Of a stretch of 64,000 bases of DNA, positions 35,507 through 43,731 are shown one piece after another. The notes beneath the pieces are model-generated. The model was not told where the DNA came from, did not search any database, and was given only the letters and a program-made list of their open reading frames with translations. Origin of the DNA: Nitrospiraceae bacterium (GTDB lineage Bacteria > Nitrospirota > Nitrospiria > Nitrospirales > UBA8639); assembly GCA_020632595.1 (NCBI GenBank), contig JACKFF010000012.1:43775-107774 (forward strand). The letters are read 5' to 3'. The position numbers were made by a program, and so were the translations under genes. Every line of letters starts with the position of its first letter. Position 1 is the stretch's first letter.

Positions 35507-36770
35507 TGGCGTATCGTCGGATCAAATCCAAAACAGCTTGAGATGTCTTCAATGTAATTTCCGCGCGATCCCCATGAAATCTCCAACATTGACTCTGAGG
35601 CCCTTGCGGACCATCAATCGCTCCATACACCAATCCCACTGGTTTGTTCGGAGTCCCTCCTCCAGGCCCCGCAATTCCCGTGACTCCAACTCCCACATCA
35701 ACTCGACTCCGCATTCGAATGCCTTTGGCCATAGCCATGGCAACCTGTGCGCTCACGGCCCCATACCGACGAAGCGTCGAGGCGGGAACTCCTACGAGTT
35801 CTCGTTTCGCCTCATTACTATAAGACACGACTCCCCGGTCCACATAACGCGAACTCCCGGGCACACCCGTCAAGCGATGAGCCACTAATCCTCCGGTACA
35901 GGATTCGGCAAGTGCCACCGTCCAGGAACGAGCTCGTAAGGCTTCCCCGACGACTTCTTCCATGGTACGTTCACCTTCTGCAAAGAGCCAGGGACCTAAA
36001 CATTCACGGATTTGAAGGATCAGGTGATCCCATTCCGGTAAAAAGGGGGACATCTTCTTCACAGAAGAGGGTGGGCCGCCGAACACCCAACAACTCACCG
36101 TCACCATCACGCCCCTGGGCGAAGCCAAAATACCGAACTGAATGCTTCCATAATCCTTCAAAACAGGATTCAAGTGTTTTTGAACATCGGTTTCGGGCAA
36201 TCCAAATGTTTGAAACGTATGCTGCCAATAGTGCCTATTGCTGTGAAATAACTTCCGGAGTATCGGCTGAACCTGAGAAACCATCATGACTTTGGCCTCG
36301 CGAGGCACACCTGGTAATGCAATGATGACTGCTCGTCCGCTACGCACCAAAAAACCGGGCGCCGTGCCGACGGTATTTGCCAACATCGTGGCTCGGGAAG
36401 GAAGAAACGCCTGCCTGGCCAATAGCGGTGTGACCGGTCTTTCAAAGCGTCGATAGCAAGCCTTGAGATGGTCATAGGCTTTTTTTCGTTTGATCAGGTG
36501 GCATTGAAGCGTCGAGGCAACAGCCTCACGGGTACAATCATCAAGCGTTGATCCGAGTCCACCTGTCAAAACGATCACATGAGCGCGATTCAGCGAACCA
36601 CGAAGGGCTTCTTGAATATCAACTTTTTGATCACCAACGGAGATTTTTCTCCGAACCTCAATGCCACACTCAGAGAGAAGTTGTGCGACAAATACCGAAT
36701 TACTATCGAGGCGTCCGCCCAGAAGCAATTCTGAACCTACGGCAATGATGTCAGCATGGAGGGATTTCAT
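35490..36770 (-). CDS. cinA: CinA-family protein with nicotinamide-nucleotide amidohydrolase domain
   Basis: About 426 residues from ATG 36770, which gives the typical opening ADIIAVGSELLLGGRLDSNS; a GTG at 36815 with AAGGGG close by is an alternative. N-terminal MoCF-like domain (about 1-170; VLTGGLGSTLDDCTREAVA) that hydrolyses ADP-ribose in studied homologues, and the C-terminal PncC domain (about 260-420; AESCTGGLVAHRLTGVPGSS, GVGVTGIAGPGGGTPNKPVG) that deamidates NMN for recycling to NAD. First gene of the cinA-thpR-recA-alaS-mltG-ridA series. Confidence 0.94.
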   Translation of the reverse strand: MKSLHADIIAVGSELLLGGRLDSNSVFVAQLLSECGIEVRRKISVGDQKVDIQEALRGSLNRAHVIVLTGGLGSTLDDCTREAVASTLQCHLIKRKKAYDHLKACYRRFERPVTPLLARQAFLPSRATMLANTVGTAPGFLVRSGRAVIIALPGVPREAKVMMVSQVQPILRKLFHSNRHYWQHTFQTFGLPETDVQKHLNPVLKDYGSIQFGILASPRGVMVTVSCWVFGGPPSSVKKMSPFLPEWDHLILQIRECLGPWLFAEGERTMEEVVGEALRARSWTVALAESCTGGLVAHRLTGVPGSSRYVDRGVVSYSNEAKRELVGVPASTLRRYGAVSAQVAMAMAKGIRMRSRVDVGVGVTGIAGPGGGTPNKPVGLVYGAIDGPQGPQSQCWRFHGDRAEITLKTSQAVLDLIRRYANEAAF

Positions 36771-36830
36771 GTTCAAAAGACTCAGCCAAATTGCATCAAT
36801 GAGACAGTCGTTCACCCATCCCCTTGACTC

Positions 36831-37490
36831 TTAGGGAATAGAAGCAAAATCCAGATCAAAAGTCACTTCGCCTCCGGTTCCTGGGAAAACCTTGATGGTG
36901 GTTTGAGCCAAGGCATCAAAAACGTCATAGTGAAAGGACGCCACAACCTTGGCACGATACATGGGAGGTCCTTGGCTTGGGTCGAGCAGCGTCGCTCTGG
37001 CATCAAACCGAATCCGATCAGGCTTAATCAATCGATCTCCCTGTTGAAGCAAAAGGTAGCTGTCTTTGGCAAAGCTTGGTGAATCCCCAAAAATCAACAC
37101 CACAACTTGAAGGAATTGTTCATCCAGGATTCGCTGAATATCCTGGGATGCGAGGGATTCTCCTCGAAGAGCAAAATGACTGGACATCACCGCAATTCCA
37201 TTTAATTTCGTCATAAGAAATCCATGGGCATGAGGAGCATCCTCAGAAGATACACCGAAATGCCAATACAGCATATTGGGGGGGGTGCGGCTTCGGGCTC
37301 CCTCCTGACCATTTTTGATGGCTTCGAGAATTTGAGATTCCGAGGGATGCGGAACAATACCCCACACAGGAGAAGAAACGATGAGGATCAGCCCCGCCTC
37401 TAAAAGAAACCAAAAACCGGCACATCTTACTAACCCCAGCATAGATCCTATACATCGGGTAAATAGTTGAAATAACAAGATTTGACTCAT
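36831..37490 (-). CDS. Exported hypothetical protein, 219 aa
   Basis: A hydrophobic N-terminus (about 20-43) ending at PVWG suggests export; ATG for MLGLVRCAG at residue 17 is an alternative start. The mature part includes WHFGVSSEDAPHAHGFLMTKLNGIAVMSSH, seemingly one compact beta domain, and a tail VFPGTGGEVTFDLDF. No catalytic or lipid-anchor motif found. It is 60 bases upstream of cinA, same strand, so may be the first gene of that operon. Function unknown. Confidence 0.65.
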   Translation of the reverse strand: MSQILLFQLFTRCIGSMLGLVRCAGFWFLLEAGLILIVSSPVWGIVPHPSESQILEAIKNGQEGARSRTPPNMLYWHFGVSSEDAPHAHGFLMTKLNGIAVMSSHFALRGESLASQDIQRILDEQFLQVVVLIFGDSPSFAKDSYLLLQQGDRLIKPDRIRFDARATLLDPSQGPPMYRAKVVASFHYDVFDALAQTTIKVFPGTGGEVTFDLDFASIP

Positions 37491-37663
37491 TGGCTATGAC
37501 CCAAAAAGTTTCTCTCCCCTAAAGATTACAGTCTTATTCCTTACTCTTCCTATTTAGTGTGGATCTTAACAGCCATCAGGTCACCTGCTCATTGACAATA
37601 TTGCAGTAGCGATGTTAAGACCTATTTTTTTAAGTGATTAAAAAAACACGGGTTTTCTTTCCA

Positions 37664-37670
37664 GGGGAGG
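37664..37670 (+). promoter_or_regulatory. Ribosome-binding site that decides the start of the Cld-family gene
   Basis: GGGGAGG lies one base before ATG 37672 but seven before ATG 37678, so the second ATG is preferred. A TTGACA box (37592-37597) with a poor -10 (37615-37620) may be its promoter. Confidence 0.6.
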
Positions 37671-37677
37671 TATGATT

Positions 37678-38385
37678 ATGGCTGGTGCCGAAGAGGCTGC
37701 CAAACAACAATTTGTCAATTTTGCTTTCTATAAAGTGGACCCTTTGTGGAGACGTCTTCCCAAAGAAGAGCGAGACCTCGGCAAGCAAGAATTTATCCGT
37801 GCAGCGGAAGAATATACCGGCAAGGTCATTGTCGTGTCTTACACCACAACAGGCATACGAGGGGATTGCGACTTTATGTTGTGGCGAATTAGCTATGATC
37901 TCGAAATGTTTCAAGAAATGAGTTCAAAGCTTTTGGCTACAGGCCTGGGACGCTATCTTACCACGCCGTACTCTTATCTTTCCATGACGAAACGATCCAT
38001 ATACGTCGATCATCACGTGCATGAAGGGCAAGAAAGCCGAAGATTGAAAATTTCTCCAGGCCGTGCGAAATATATATTTGTTTACCCATTTGAAAAAACC
38101 AGAGAGTGGTACCTGCTTACCAAAGCCGCTCGCCAAGGCATGATGGATGAACATATCGCCATCGGCCATAAGTACCCCTCCGTCAAGCTCAATACCACCT
38201 ATTCATTTGGATTGGATGACCAGGAATTTGTGGTCGCCTTTGAAACCGATTCCCCCCAGGACTTTCTAGACCTCGTTATGGAATTGCGCTCTACCGAAGG
38301 CAGCCGGTATGTCAAACGTGATATTCCAATTTTTACCTGTATTATGAAAAGTCTCAAGGAAGTTGTTGAAACCCTGGGAGGATAA
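37678..38385 (+). CDS. Chlorite-dismutase-family haem protein, not a classical chlorite dismutase
   Basis: 235 residues, pentameric Cld/HemQ fold family. The proximal haem His is expected in MMDEHIAIGH. In true chlorite dismutases (for example that of Nitrospira defluvii) the distal pocket Arg lies seven residues before the GLDD motif; here the sequence is SVKLNTTYSFGLDD, so that position is Leu. It therefore lacks the residue needed for efficient chlorite breakdown and is nearer in that respect to HemQ-type coproheme decarboxylases, which have Gln there, or to uncharacterised Cld-like peroxidases. Single gene, good ribosome-binding site. Role in haem synthesis is a reasonable but unproved reading. 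Confidence 0.85.
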   Translation: MAGAEEAAKQQFVNFAFYKVDPLWRRLPKEERDLGKQEFIRAAEEYTGKVIVVSYTTTGIRGDCDFMLWRISYDLEMFQEMSSKLLATGLGRYLTTPYSYLSMTKRSIYVDHHVHEGQESRRLKISPGRAKYIFVYPFEKTREWYLLTKAARQGMMDEHIAIGHKYPSVKLNTTYSFGLDDQEFVVAFETDSPQDFLDLVMELRSTEGSRYVKRDIPIFTCIMKSLKEVVETLGG

Positions 38386-38457
38386 TTTCTCTCAACCATT
38401 CTTGTATCGCACTTCAGAACAGACCACAAACTTCATTCCTAAATGAGAGCTTTTTAA

Positions 38458-38485
38458 CAGATACCCTTCAAGTGAAGGGTATCTG
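38458..38485. terminator. Hairpin after the Cld-family gene
   Basis: CAGATACCCTTC and GAAGGGTATCTG form a perfect 12-bp stem with loop AAGT, 73 bases after the stop. No U-tract follows, so it may be a transcript-stabilising or factor-assisted terminator. Confidence 0.5.
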
Positions 38486-38783
38486 CATCTGATTACAATT
38501 CAAATTTTCTTAATAGATTAACGCTTTCCTCAACCCTAGCGGGTGGATACTTGATGGTGCCCCCTGCCAGCCAGTGCGTACCGAGTATTTCATCAGCTAC
38601 AACAGCGGCATATCTGCCTTACCAATTTTCCCGCCTGCAGCAACAAATTAAATTTCTCATAAAATGCAGGGAATTTCAGAACCTCTGGTTACCCCAACTA
38701 AGGCACGCAACGATTTTGACAGGCTTCAAAGAGGTGTGTTATCAAAGCAGACAAAATCTAATTTTCAATTTGGAGCGTCAAAG

Positions 38784-38999
38784 ATGGAAGGGGAAAAAGA
38801 TATTCTCTTTGTGCGCCGGGACAAAGATGGCGCCGTAACCTTATATATTGACGAAGATTGGGCTGCAGAACGTGGGGTCGATCCATCACAATTAGTCAAA
38901 ATTGAAATTCCCCGGGAACTTTATGCCAATGGAACGGTACAGCAACTAAGAGAATACGCCGCCACCGTTCTCGAATCTCTTGATAGTGGCACTCCATAA
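38784..38999 (+). CDS. Hypothetical protein, 71 aa
   Basis: The frame is open from 38664, but the ATG at 38784 is preferred because GGAG lies about 8 bases before it and the earlier residues look non-coding. The product (MEGEKDILFVRRDKDGAVTL, then an acidic AAERGVDPSQLVKIEIP) is soluble and acidic with alternating strands and a C-terminal helix. It is 52 bases before the 388-residue unknown gene and may be co-transcribed with it. No family recognised. Confidence 0.6.
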   Translation: MEGEKDILFVRRDKDGAVTLYIDEDWAAERGVDPSQLVKIEIPRELYANGTVQQLREYAATVLESLDSGTP

Positions 39000-39051
39000 A
39001 TAAACCTAAAGGCTGAAATACACAATCTTGTCCTTGAGTTCATAAATAACT

Positions 39052-40218
39052 ATGCCTACAACACTGCGTTTTGAACACATTGAATCAGCCATTCAGGCGC
39101 TACCAACTCAAGGCCGCACCATGCTCCAGCTTCTTCTGTTGCAGTACATGAACCTGAGTTCTGAATCCATCGCCTATATGGTCAGCGATCAACCTGATTC
39201 CCGCTTCCTGGCAGGCAATCAGCCAAAAGGAAACCCCCTCTCTCTCGAAGCCGAAAGAAATATCACATCCCGGGCGAACCAGTACAAAGATTACTACCGA
39301 CAAAAACGAGAACGCCCAGGAATGCATATTGAATTCCTAAATCAAGCATTGAAACACATTGACAAATCCATTCAGATCGCAGAGCGGTTACTCACCTCAG
39401 AATTTGGATTAGCCCAGAATGCCTTGCATGATGCTAAAACCCAAGCACCCTCGGTTCTACTTCGGCAGGAACTCCGGAAATTACAGCGTGGATGGGATAA
39501 TCAGGAACTCTCCACGAAAGAGTATCAAGTTCAGCGACTGGTACTGGAATATCAGGCCTTATTGCGACGACGTGGGATCTTCAGACGTCGACTGAAGTTC
39601 GCTCAAAATGAATTCATTGTTTCCGGTAGCTCCCCGTTAAAGGATCACGAGATTGCTCATGTCTGGGGAATTCCTTTAGGAAGCTTAGTTGCCAGGAAGG
39701 TTAAGGCACTTCAACACTTTCTAACTGAATTACAAAAATACCAGGAAAAAATCTCCGCATCGAATGAATCGTTACAACCAATTAACCTCTGGCAAGAAAC
39801 ACTTGCGCTGTTATCTCAACGCCCCATCGAAAGGTCAATGGTTGAATATGATGGTTTGGAAAAAACAGAAGAGGCGTTACTTGATAAGTTACGAGCATTC
39901 GTCGACGGAAGCATGTCAGAGCCTGAAGAATCAAAGTTTTGGACAAGCATTACCAAAGTAAATGACACGGAATTCTCTGGAACATGGAAATCCCACGCAC
40001 GTTCTATTTTAGCTTTCCAACGATTACACGCTCTGCTCAATGATATGGATTTTTCCGATGAAGGGTTGGAGGAAAGCCTACGAATCAAAATCTACCCACA
40101 ACTCCCTGATGACCAACTGGCCCCGGAATCCGATGATAAGCCTATTGAGCTTAGCGAGAAGGGATTGGGGGTGCTGAATTATTTCGTAGGAGAACAAGAC
40201 GACAAACGAAGGGGATAA
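39052..40218 (+). CDS. Hypothetical protein, 388 aa, mostly helical
   Basis: Soluble, strongly helical and charged protein without signal peptide, membrane segment or recognisable catalytic motif. The first 40 residues (ESAIQALPTQGRTMLQLLLL) are amphipathic; the middle (90-240) is rich in Arg, Gln and Leu, with heptad-like stretches; the end is acidic (PDDQLAPESDDKPIELSE). It may be a structural or nucleic-acid-associated protein, but that is a guess from composition. It converges on the EAL-HDOD gene with 35 bases between. Confidence 0.6.
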   Translation: MPTTLRFEHIESAIQALPTQGRTMLQLLLLQYMNLSSESIAYMVSDQPDSRFLAGNQPKGNPLSLEAERNITSRANQYKDYYRQKRERPGMHIEFLNQALKHIDKSIQIAERLLTSEFGLAQNALHDAKTQAPSVLLRQELRKLQRGWDNQELSTKEYQVQRLVLEYQALLRRRGIFRRRLKFAQNEFIVSGSSPLKDHEIAHVWGIPLGSLVARKVKALQHFLTELQKYQEKISASNESLQPINLWQETLALLSQRPIERSMVEYDGLEKTEEALLDKLRAFVDGSMSEPEESKFWTSITKVNDTEFSGTWKSHARSILAFQRLHALLNDMDFSDEGLEESLRIKIYPQLPDDQLAPESDDKPIELSEKGLGVLNYFVGEQDDKRRG

Positions 40219-40253
40219 TCATGGCTTCTAACCTTACCCCTCATCCCGCTCCG

Positions 40254-41495
40254 CTATTTTTCCTTCCCAGCGAGAGTCGTCTTCATGACTTCGTTGGCCC
40301 ATTCGGTGCTGAAAAGATACTCTTGTCGCAACACATGGGGTTCAAAACGACTGTTCTCAATTTGATCCCACTCCCCTCGTTCGTAAGACATCACGCATTT
40401 TAAAATTTTCCCTAAACATCCCTGCCCTTCGGTCAAAGCAAGCAGAATTTCAGGAGCAAGAGGAAGGTCTGCGAGAAGTTGCTTCATTTCACAATCAAAG
40501 TAGGCATCCAATACAGAAAAGAGGCCAACGGTAAAGCCTTGGCTGGCAGACTCTCCTTGCAACCGGCTCAAACCTTGACACATACGTCCACGGATGAGGG
40601 CAATGCGCATCAGCTCACTTGGCTTTCCACCAGTATGAGCCAGCACCAGTAAGGAGGCCCATTGTCGCATTCGTTCGGTCCCTACCATCCCCACAGCTTG
40701 CCCAATTGAATTAACCACTCGAGGAAGGCCCACAGATGCAGAATTCACAAAACGAAGAAGTTTGAGGCTTAATGACAGGTCATTTTCGACTAATTCCTCA
40801 AGATCTTTTATGTGAATATCAGGATCTTGCAATTTAGCCAATAAAAGCACAATCGCCATGCGGTTACCGGAAAGCTTGACTCCCTCCATGATTTGCGGTT
40901 TACAGAAAAAGTATCCCTGAAAATATTCAAATCCTTTTTCATAACACAGCGCATACACTTCTTGATCTTCGACTTTTTCTGCCAGCAATCGAACCGGATA
41001 TTGCTTCAACACCTCAATTTGCTCAAGAAGCTGTTCACTCGTCAATGCCAAAATATCCACTTTTACAAAGTCAGCAACCTCTAGTAATCCTCGATGAGAA
41101 TCCCGAACGATAAAGTCATCTAAAGCAATTTTGTAGCCCAGCTGCCTAGCTCTGACAAGAGATTGAATGACGATGGGCGTAGGCTCAATGGACTCCAACA
41201 CCTCAAGAACCACATTGTGCTTTGGGAGGACTTCATAATTTTGGCTTAAAAAGAAATTCGCTGTCAGGTTTATGAACGCCTGACTCGTTCCAGTTATTTG
41301 GTCAATTCCCATCTCCAAAAACGTATTCACCATGACCCTGGCGGTGGCCTCATCCCCGTCCACGACTTGTGCACTATTGGCTTGACCATCTCGATATAGG
41401 AGTTCATACCCAAAAACTTCTTTTTGACGATCAAAAATAGCCTGTCGCCCAACCAGAACGGATTCCTTGATGTTTGGAGCAGCCGTTGAAGTCAT
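40254..41495 (-). CDS. EAL-HDOD signalling protein (YuxH type)
   Basis: 413 residues from ATG 41495, chosen because GGAAGG precedes it; the upstream 24 codons look like leader. N-terminal EAL domain (about 15-215) is degenerate: YELLYRDG in place of EALLR, INLTANFF, LEVLE, LDDF, VKVDI, LAEKVED for AEGVE, and FQGYFFCKP. Some c-di-GMP phosphodiesterase residues remain but the first motif is lost, as in other YuxH-like proteins, which probably bind rather than cut c-di-GMP. HDOD domain (about 215-410) lacks HD catalytic residues. Cytoplasmic regulator. The tRNA promoter lies upstream on the other strand. Confidence 0.9.
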   Translation of the reverse strand: MTSTAAPNIKESVLVGRQAIFDRQKEVFGYELLYRDGQANSAQVVDGDEATARVMVNTFLEMGIDQITGTSQAFINLTANFFLSQNYEVLPKHNVVLEVLESIEPTPIVIQSLVRARQLGYKIALDDFIVRDSHRGLLEVADFVKVDILALTSEQLLEQIEVLKQYPVRLLAEKVEDQEVYALCYEKGFEYFQGYFFCKPQIMEGVKLSGNRMAIVLLLAKLQDPDIHIKDLEELVENDLSLSLKLLRFVNSASVGLPRVVNSIGQAVGMVGTERMRQWASLLVLAHTGGKPSELMRIALIRGRMCQGLSRLQGESASQGFTVGLFSVLDAYFDCEMKQLLADLPLAPEILLALTEGQGCLGKILKCVMSYERGEWDQIENSRFEPHVLRQEYLFSTEWANEVMKTTLAGKEK

Positions 41496-41644
41496 AAAAA
41501 CCTTCCAAGGTAAATAAATATGAGTTTTAGAAGTATCTCCACGATCCCTAGGACCTACAAGGATCAAATAAGGCGGCTCTCATTGAATCCAGGACGCTAG
41601 AGCTAAAAAATCCACCTAAAACTTGATCATTTTCTGAAAAAGAA

Positions 41645-41674
41645 TTGTCCCAAGTTCTCCAGCTATGGTATAGA
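41645..41674 (+). promoter_or_regulatory. Probable promoter of the tRNA gene
   Basis: TTGTCC (41645-41650), 18-base spacer, TATAGA (41669-41674), ending 24 bases before the mature 5' end of the tRNA. Confidence 0.5.
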
Positions 41675-41697
41675 TCTTTTCGTTCAGGGTGAAATAC

Positions 41698-41773
41698 GGC
41701 GGTGTAGCTCAGGTGGTAGAGCAGCGGACTCATAAGCCGCGGGCCGGGGGTTCAAATCCCTCCACCGCCACCA
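41698..41773 (+). tRNA. tRNA with CAU anticodon (tRNA-Met type)
   Basis: 76 bases with encoded CCA. Acceptor GGCGGTG pairs fully with CACCGCC; D arm GCTC/GAGC; anticodon loop CTCATAA with CAT at 34-36; T arm GGGGG TTCAAAT CCCTC. The pair closing the anticodon loop is A-G, which is not rare in this tRNA family. Features fit elongator methionine; a lysidine-modified isoleucine tRNA cannot be excluded from sequence alone. Initiator is unlikely, since the acceptor ends in a G-C pair. Confidence 0.93.
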
Positions 41774-41853
41774 AGCTCCTTCTTCCCCCTTTGCTGCCCG
41801 GATCCCAGAAGACGCCAGAAGGTTCTCCCTCTTCGGAAGCATCGACACAAACG

Positions 41854-42819
41854 TCATCCGACATGAATGTTTTTGTCTGCATTCAATGAGGCATCCACGA
41901 TTGAAGCGGAATGTTTTCTATCGAACGAGGCTTCATTCAATGGCACCTCAATGAGCACCGAAGTCCCCTTAGAAGGTTGACTGTGGATTTTCAGACGAGC
42001 CCCAATCTTTTTTGCCCGGTTAACCATATTTCCCAATCCATGGCCCTGAGCCCCGACAAGATCAACTTCAAAGCCCTTTCCATTATCTGACACCTCAATA
42101 ACCGCGCTTGTATGTGTCACCTTTGCAGACACTTGTCCTCTTTTGGCATGCGAATATTGTACGCTATTCCGAACGGCTTCTCGTACAATATGTAACAGTT
42201 GCGTTCCCTGCTCCCGTGACAGATGATCCTCACAAGAAGGATCAACATAAACCAATATCGGGAATGAGGCTTCTCGACTCAAATCCTCAATAAGGGTCTT
42301 AAGTGCCACCTCAAATTTGTTTCCCAGCAAGACACCTGCCTTGAGATTCTCCAAAAACACCTGGAGCATTTCTGACATTTCCGCCACTTGCTCAATAATG
42401 AAGGTGGTGGGACGCCCCACTTCCATAGACATTTGAATTTTATGTAAGGCGCGGGCTATTCGTTCATGAAAATGTAGAATAATTACATTTCGTTCTTCAA
42501 TGACGGCTAATAATTCCTTGTTGCGTTGAAGAAGATAGAGGAATGGAGACAAACGTATGATTCCGCCTAATAATAATCCCGCGATAATAAAACCAAGCCA
42601 TGTACTCACAAAATTCAAAGGAGGCGTAAGGATTTCAAGAAATTGAATAGATACCCCATAGGTTTTTTGAATGGCCAGGAGCCCAACTGCCGCCCCCAAA
42701 AGGTTCCACACCATGGGGTTTTCAGTCGAACGTATTCGACGAAGAAGCAAAAAGACCGTCAACCAATGCATCAGACAGGTTGCGAGCAATACCCAAAACA
42801 GGAAGCTTCCACTAGCCAT
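41854..42819 (-). CDS. Membrane sensor histidine kinase of the NarL-partner (HPK7) type, orphan
   Basis: 321 residues. Three or so TM helices (about 5-100). The dimerisation helix reads FHERIARALHKIQMSM, where NarX/DegS-type kinases have ER.RIARELHD; the phospho-His is present but the following acid is Lys. ATPase domain: VREAVRNSVQYSHAK (N box), VSDNGKGFE (D box) and GHGLGNMVNRAKKIGARL. No response regulator gene is beside it. The repeat element at 42857 follows within 40 bases of its start codon. Stimulus unknown. Confidence 0.85.
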   Translation of the reverse strand: MASGSFLFWVLLATCLMHWLTVFLLLRRIRSTENPMVWNLLGAAVGLLAIQKTYGVSIQFLEILTPPLNFVSTWLGFIIAGLLLGGIIRLSPFLYLLQRNKELLAVIEERNVIILHFHERIARALHKIQMSMEVGRPTTFIIEQVAEMSEMLQVFLENLKAGVLLGNKFEVALKTLIEDLSREASFPILVYVDPSCEDHLSREQGTQLLHIVREAVRNSVQYSHAKRGQVSAKVTHTSAVIEVSDNGKGFEVDLVGAQGHGLGNMVNRAKKIGARLKIHSQPSKGTSVLIEVPLNEASFDRKHSASIVDASLNADKNIHVG

Positions 42820-42854
42820 CTATGTAAGACGTCCTTTCCTCAGGATACCTGGAG

Positions 42855-43041
42855 GGGCTGTTGAAAAAAGCCGCCAGCGGCGTTCTCCCCATTTTTCCGT
42901 GCTCACGTACTGGAAGTACGCTCTGCGCGCAAAAATGACTGCGGCCTTGCTGGACAACTTTTTTGAACAGCTCCAAGGCCTCTAATATGCAATGTGCCTG
43001 TCGGTCAATATGCCCTTGGAAATTATTATTATTCAACACTC
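42855..43041. repeat. Dispersed inverted-repeat element, copy 1
   Basis: The core (42857-42971) is bounded by GCTGTTGAAAAAAG and, inverted, GCTGTTCAAAAAAG. Inside are the palindromes GCCGCCAGCGGC and CGTACTGGAAGTACG. The match to copy 2 at 58667-58877 (opposite orientation) extends on through a further 70 gap-free bases to 43041, where both copies have GAGTGTTGAATAATAA. Non-autonomous MITE-like element; no transposase is encoded. A frame at 42812-43159 reads through it and is probably not a real gene. Confidence 0.8.
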
Positions 43042-43383
43042 CCCTGGACATTCCTTCTTCACCTTGAATAAGCCACTCTCTCTTTAACGTGTCTCCAATC
43101 ATGTCGGCTATAACGAGAACGGATCGTGCCATGAAATACAAATCCCTTACCGGGTGCATTTCATAGCCTCGCTTTCATTGTCGGAAATTTCCCAAGGCAT
43201 CTTAAGAAAATGAGTTCCCACCCACTTTGATACAGGCTCTTTGCTTTGATAATTAATTCCAGCCCAATCTCCTTCCCAAGACCCTGCCGCCGTGGCATCC
43301 CGTTAACTCCAGGTCCTACCTTTGAGGTATTTACCGGTAAGGGTAGGTCGGACAGAATCTTCGCAGTATCGAGATCTAGTCAT

Positions 43384-43698
43384 ATGCGATTTGTCCTTAT
43401 TTTCTTGTCAAGTCTTTTTTTTTGGTCAATGACCATCTCGATTGAGTATGGGGATCGAAATCCCGGCACCACTTCCATGGCTCAAGCCTGTTCGGGAGAA
43501 GCCAATGGAGAAGTTCTCCTGGATTATCTATACATAGGTAGGATTAAGGGCATAAGGGATAATGGGCACATACTCACTATTGGCCTCCCCCCTGATTGGA
43601 CATCCCTCCCCCCTGACGTTCAGCAGGAGACATATGAAGCAGTCGCCTGCTATGCCAAAACACAACGTCGCACACTACAGGTTATGGAAACGCAATAA
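43384..43698 (+). CDS. Small exported hypothetical protein, 104 aa
   Basis: Start at ATG 43384 gives a signal peptide (MRFVLIFLSSLFFWSM, core to about residue 18) and a mature protein with LLDYLYIGRIKGIRDNGHIL and WTSLPPDVQQETYEAVACY. The upstream extension from 43246 has Pro/Arg-rich noncoding character and is disregarded. Two cysteines remain in the mature part, in QACSGE and AVACYA, and could make a disulfide. Family not recognised. Confidence 0.5.
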   Translation: MRFVLIFLSSLFFWSMTISIEYGDRNPGTTSMAQACSGEANGEVLLDYLYIGRIKGIRDNGHILTIGLPPDWTSLPPDVQQETYEAVACYAKTQRRTLQVMETQ

Positions 43699-43731
43699 AT
43701 GAACCTAACTCACGACAAAGGTGGAAGGAAC

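Noticed and set aside
37678..38385. Calling the gene a true chlorite dismutase
   Set aside because: The distal Arg is missing.
41689..41889. Frame overlapping the tRNA
   Set aside because: It is the tRNA sequence read as protein, a familiar artefact (QVVEQRTHKPRAGGSNPS).
42812..43159. Leftward 115-residue frame starting upstream of the repeat
   Set aside because: Its C-terminal half is the repeat element, and the part GVLNNNNFQGH matches the repeat extension at 58.67 kb. The first 30 residues look somewhat protein-like (ARSVLVIADMIGD) but no independent evidence supports a gene.
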